Shown piece by piece: positions 61,703 to 64,000 of a stretch of DNA of 64,000 nt. The translations under genes were made by a program, and so were the position numbers. The notes under the pieces are model-generated. The model searched no databases, was not told the origin of the DNA, and saw only the letters and a program-made list of their open reading frames with translations. Source of the stretch: Microcoleus sp. CAWBG506 (lineage in GTDB: Bacteria > Cyanobacteriota > Cyanobacteriia > Cyanobacteriales > Microcoleaceae); contig JAHREW010000001.1 in the NCBI GenBank assembly GCA_020883125.1, positions 35,599-99,598 of the forward strand. The letters are read 5' to 3'. The first letter of the stretch is position 1. Each line of letters starts with the position of its first letter.

Positions 61703-64000
61703 ATGAAAAGCATCTACCGCACCCTTTCCACAACCCAAAACCTTGGTAAATACACCAACTTTGTAGGGAACCACCGTTCCCATCCTGTTAAAAATCTACT
61801 GATAGTCGATAGAAGAGTAGAAAATAGTGACAGCTTGGCAAAAGGAGCAACGGAGGGTACAGAGGTATTCATGCTTGCTCCTCACCTGGATGGAGTCAAG
61901 CAAATTACTAGAATTTTGGCTAATTGGAGAGATTTAGAAAGCCTCCAGATAGTTTCTCACGGCCAAGAAGGGCGACTACAAGTAGGGTCGATGGAACTTA
62001 ATAGCAACAACATAGAAAGCTACAGCGATTTGTTGCAACAGTGGGGAAAATCTCTCAGCGAGAGAGGGGATATTTTGTTGTTGGGATGCAACATTGCAGC
62101 AGGGAAAAGCGGCCAAGCTTTCCTGGGGAGACTGAGTGAAATTACTGGTGCAGATATTGCAGCTTCCGATGATTTGACGGGGAGTGCGGCCCTTGGTGGC
62201 GACTGGGAATTAGAATTTGCGATCGGCAACATAGAAGCTAGCATCGCGATCGATCGCCAAGTACAGCAAGAATATAGCGGTATCCTGGGGACATTAGTCA
62301 GCGAAACATTCAAAAACGATACAGTCATCGGCCCCTGGATTTATCGAGGCACTAACGGAACACTTTACGATCCCACAATCCCCATCACCAGGCAAATGGT
62401 TCCTGGTATTACCGGAGGAACCATATCCGGCGTAATTCCTGCTTTGGGTGAAGACACACCAGGGAACGGAGTCCTGCGACTGACTCCATCAATTAGAAGA
62501 CAGGAAGCTTTTGTACTCTATGACAAGGCTATCCCAGCTACTGAGGGTCTAAAAGTTACTTTTGATTTTTTTGCTTATGGTACCGTCGCCGCAGAGGATG
62601 GTACTCTTTTTGGTGCTGATGGTATTAGTTTTTTCCTGGTGGATGGAACAGCTACACCAACAAAAGCAGGAGGCTTTGGAGGGTCTCTTGGCTATGCCCA
62701 AAACACCAGTAGTACCCCTGTTTCCGCCGGCATTTCTGGAGGCTATTTAGGCGTTGGGTTAGATGAGTTTGGTAATTTCTCAAATCCTACGGCCGGGCGA
62801 GTTGGTGGCACGGGATTGTCCCCGGATACTGTAGGTATTAGGGGTAGCGAAAAAAATTCTTACCAGTTTTTAACTAATGCTTCTATTGCTATTGGTATAG
62901 ACAATAAAGATACAACGATTCGGAGTGTGGCGAAAAGAAGTGTTCAAATCACTCTGTTTCCGGTGCGTTCTGCAACACCGAACCGTCTTAGCGTTGGCTT
63001 CGATCTCAATGGTGATGGAGTATTTGATGCCGGGGAGACTGTTATTGATATACCAGATTTAAAGGCCGTAAATGGAGAAGTACCATCTACGCTGAAGTTT
63101 GGATTTGCGGCGGCTACAGGAGGTAATACTAATATCCATGAGCTAAACAATGTAATTGTAGAAAGTATTAATGAGTTAACTTTGACCGCCGATCTTTCTG
63201 TTGTCAAAACAGGACCACTATCTGCGAAAGCTGGTGAAACGGTGACTTATACGATCGCCACTGCGAACAAAGGGCCAAGTCCGGCAGCAGGAGTGACGAT
63301 TACAGATAGCATCATTCCGGGGTTAACGGGAGTCACGGCATCGGATGGTGGCACTTACGACGCAGTTACTGGGATAGTGACTTGGAAACCCGTGGCGATC
63401 GACAATGGCGCTACAATCACTCGGACGGTTGGGGTAGTGGTGCCAGGGACCCTGAGTGCCATCAGCAACACGGCTAGAAGCAGTGCTGTGACCATGGACC
63501 CAGACCTGAGCAATAACAACGGTACTGACCCCAAGGCTAAGGTGTCTACGACGATTGGGGCTGTGGCAGACCTGATAACTACTAAAAGTGGGTCTACTTC
63601 GAGTCAAGCTGGTGAGACGGTGACTTATACGATCGCCACTGCGAACAAAGGGCCAAGTCCGGCAGCAGGAGTGACGATTACAGATAGCATCATTCCGGGA
63701 TTAACGGGAGTCACGGCATCTGATGGTGGAACCTACGATGCAGTTACGGGGATAGTGACTTTTCCAACAGTGGCGATCGACAATGGCGCTACAATCACTC
63801 GAACTGTTGGGATAGTGCTTCCAGGGACCCTGAGTGCGATTAGCAACACGGCTAGAAGCAGTGCTGTGACCACGGACCCAGACCTGAGCAATAACAACGG
63901 TACTGACCCCAAGGCTAAGGTGTCTACGACGATTGGGGCTGTGGCAGACCTGATAACTACTAAAAGTGGGTCTACTTCGAGTCAAGCTGGTGAGACGGTG
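61703..64000 (+). CDS. Giant surface protein: DUF4347, lectin-like region and DUF11 repeats (3' end outside window)
   Basis: Continuous open frame of 766 codons to the window end, missing from the ORF track because it has no stop. ATG at 61703 (MKSIYRTLSTTQNLGKY) follows a weak AT-rich leader. Residues 30-180 are DUF4347: LQIVSHGQEG (His86) and DILLLGCNIAAG (Cys129), each after a hydrophobic strand, as in clan CD caspase-like peptidases. Residues about 196-490 look like an L-type lectin/beta-sandwich (GADGISFFLVDG, GGYLGVGLDEFGNF) and include a calcium-loop-like DLNGDGVFDAGE. From about 498, repeats of 126 residues (KAGETVTYTIATANKGPSPA, VTITDSIIPGLTGV) are DUF11 modules with near-identical DNA. 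Probably an exported adhesin or sheath protein; no standard signal peptide is seen. Confidence 0.88.
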   Translation, partial: MKSIYRTLSTTQNLGKYTNFVGNHRSHPVKNLLIVDRRVENSDSLAKGATEGTEVFMLAPHLDGVKQITRILANWRDLESLQIVSHGQEGRLQVGSMELNSNNIESYSDLLQQWGKSLSERGDILLLGCNIAAGKSGQAFLGRLSEITGADIAASDDLTGSAALGGDWELEFAIGNIEASIAIDRQVQQEYSGILGTLVSETFKNDTVIGPWIYRGTNGTLYDPTIPITRQMVPGITGGTISGVIPALGEDTPGNGVLRLTPSIRRQEAFVLYDKAIPATEGLKVTFDFFAYGTVAAEDGTLFGADGISFFLVDGTATPTKAGGFGGSLGYAQNTSSTPVSAGISGGYLGVGLDEFGNFSNPTAGRVGGTGLSPDTVGIRGSEKNSYQFLTNASIAIGIDNKDTTIRSVAKRSVQITLFPVRSATPNRLSVGFDLNGDGVFDAGETVIDIPDLKAVNGEVPSTLKFGFAAATGGNTNIHELNNVIVESINELTLTADLSVVKTGPLSAKAGETVTYTIATANKGPSPAAGVTITDSIIPGLTGVTASDGGTYDAVTGIVTWKPVAIDNGATITRTVGVVVPGTLSAISNTARSSAVTMDPDLSNNNGTDPKAKVSTTIGAVADLITTKSGSTSSQAGETVTYTIATANKGPSPAAGVTITDSIIPGLTGVTASDGGTYDAVTGIVTFPTVAIDNGATITRTVGIVLPGTLSAISNTARSSAVTTDPDLSNNNGTDPKAKVSTTIGAVADLITTKSGSTSSQAGETV
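63195..64000 (+). repeat. 378-bp tandem coding repeats (DUF11)
   Basis: GGTGAAACGGTGACTTATAC recurs at an interval of 378 bases (126 codons), and a third unit starts at about 63986. Units 1 and 2 are nearly identical at DNA level, including synonymous sites; differences cluster around GGAAACCCGT versus TTTCCAACAG. This indicates recent duplication or gene conversion. Confidence 0.92.

Noticed and set aside
63323-63985. Two 94-codon ORFs on the minus strand
   Set aside because: They are identical-length shadows of the DUF11 tandem repeat, whose plus frame is continuous and protein-like.
1-64000. tRNA or rRNA genes
   Set aside because: Scanning spacers by eye for TpsiC-like GTTCRANYC with matching acceptor stems gave no convincing cloverleaf; a tRNAscan run would be decisive.

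Overview
The window looks like chromosome from a filamentous, probably non-heterocystous cyanobacterium of the Oscillatoriales type (Microcoleus, Oscillatoria or a relative). The signs are frequent GCGATCGC (HIP1) palindromes, heptanucleotide tandem repeats, dispersed hairpin repeats, a hetZ-patU pair, chloroplast-type genes (ycf46, ycf35), a solanesyl diphosphate synthase, very large PAS/GAF hybrid kinases, and a DUF4347/DUF11 surface protein. The genus is inferred from style only; no rRNA or tRNA gene was seen.

Layout. 1-552: 3' end of a radical SAM/SPASM gene. About 925-1380: a highly structured non-coding element ending in a hairpin that abuts the next gene. 1396-9214: a branched-chain/neutral amino acid ABC importer (livJ, livH, livM, livG, livF), split by a SAM methyltransferase gene and by an antiparallel PEP-CTERM gene. 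9321-9947: a SMI1/KNR4 (SUKH) gene. 10265-15751: a 1828-aa CBS/PAS/GAF hybrid kinase with Hpt. 16487-16981: a free-standing bilin-type GAF domain. 17261-21446: an FAD oxidoreductase and two family 2 glycosyltransferases. 21578-22117: Dps. 22543-25004: ribbon-helix-helix protein, Ycf46 AAA ATPase and Ycf35. 25329-27704: a TgpA-like membrane transglutaminase whose catalytic triad appears lost. 27840-30075: patU and hetZ, overlapping. 30247-31864: a conserved unknown and sds. 32516-32674: a small membrane ORF.

32987-56696 is an unusually dense two-component island: ten intact or broken signalling genes with almost nothing else between them. It includes a CBS-remnant kinase, a CheY-like regulator, two REC-HK-REC paralogues, a frameshifted phytochrome-type kinase followed by an Rcp1-like regulator, a diguanylate cyclase, a four-PAS kinase, a kinase C-terminal fragment, a REC-HK, and a 2157-aa kinase with nine PAS and two GAF domains. 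One of those GAF domains has the two-cysteine arrangement of DXCF cyanobacteriochromes, with the same 28-residue cysteine spacing as the free-standing GAF protein at 16487.

57356-59833 encodes PEP synthase. 59834-61702 is repeat-rich intergenic DNA, including three copies of a 64-bp unit. From 61703 to the window end runs an open frame missing from the supplied ORF track: a giant secreted-type protein with an N-terminal DUF4347 domain carrying a His/Cys pair like clan CD peptidases, a lectin-like region, and near-identical 126-residue DUF11 repeats.

Functionally the window combines nutrient uptake, cell-surface polysaccharide and adhesin functions, and an expanded light/redox/second-messenger sensing apparatus. 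All functions are inferred from motifs read by eye; no database search was run.
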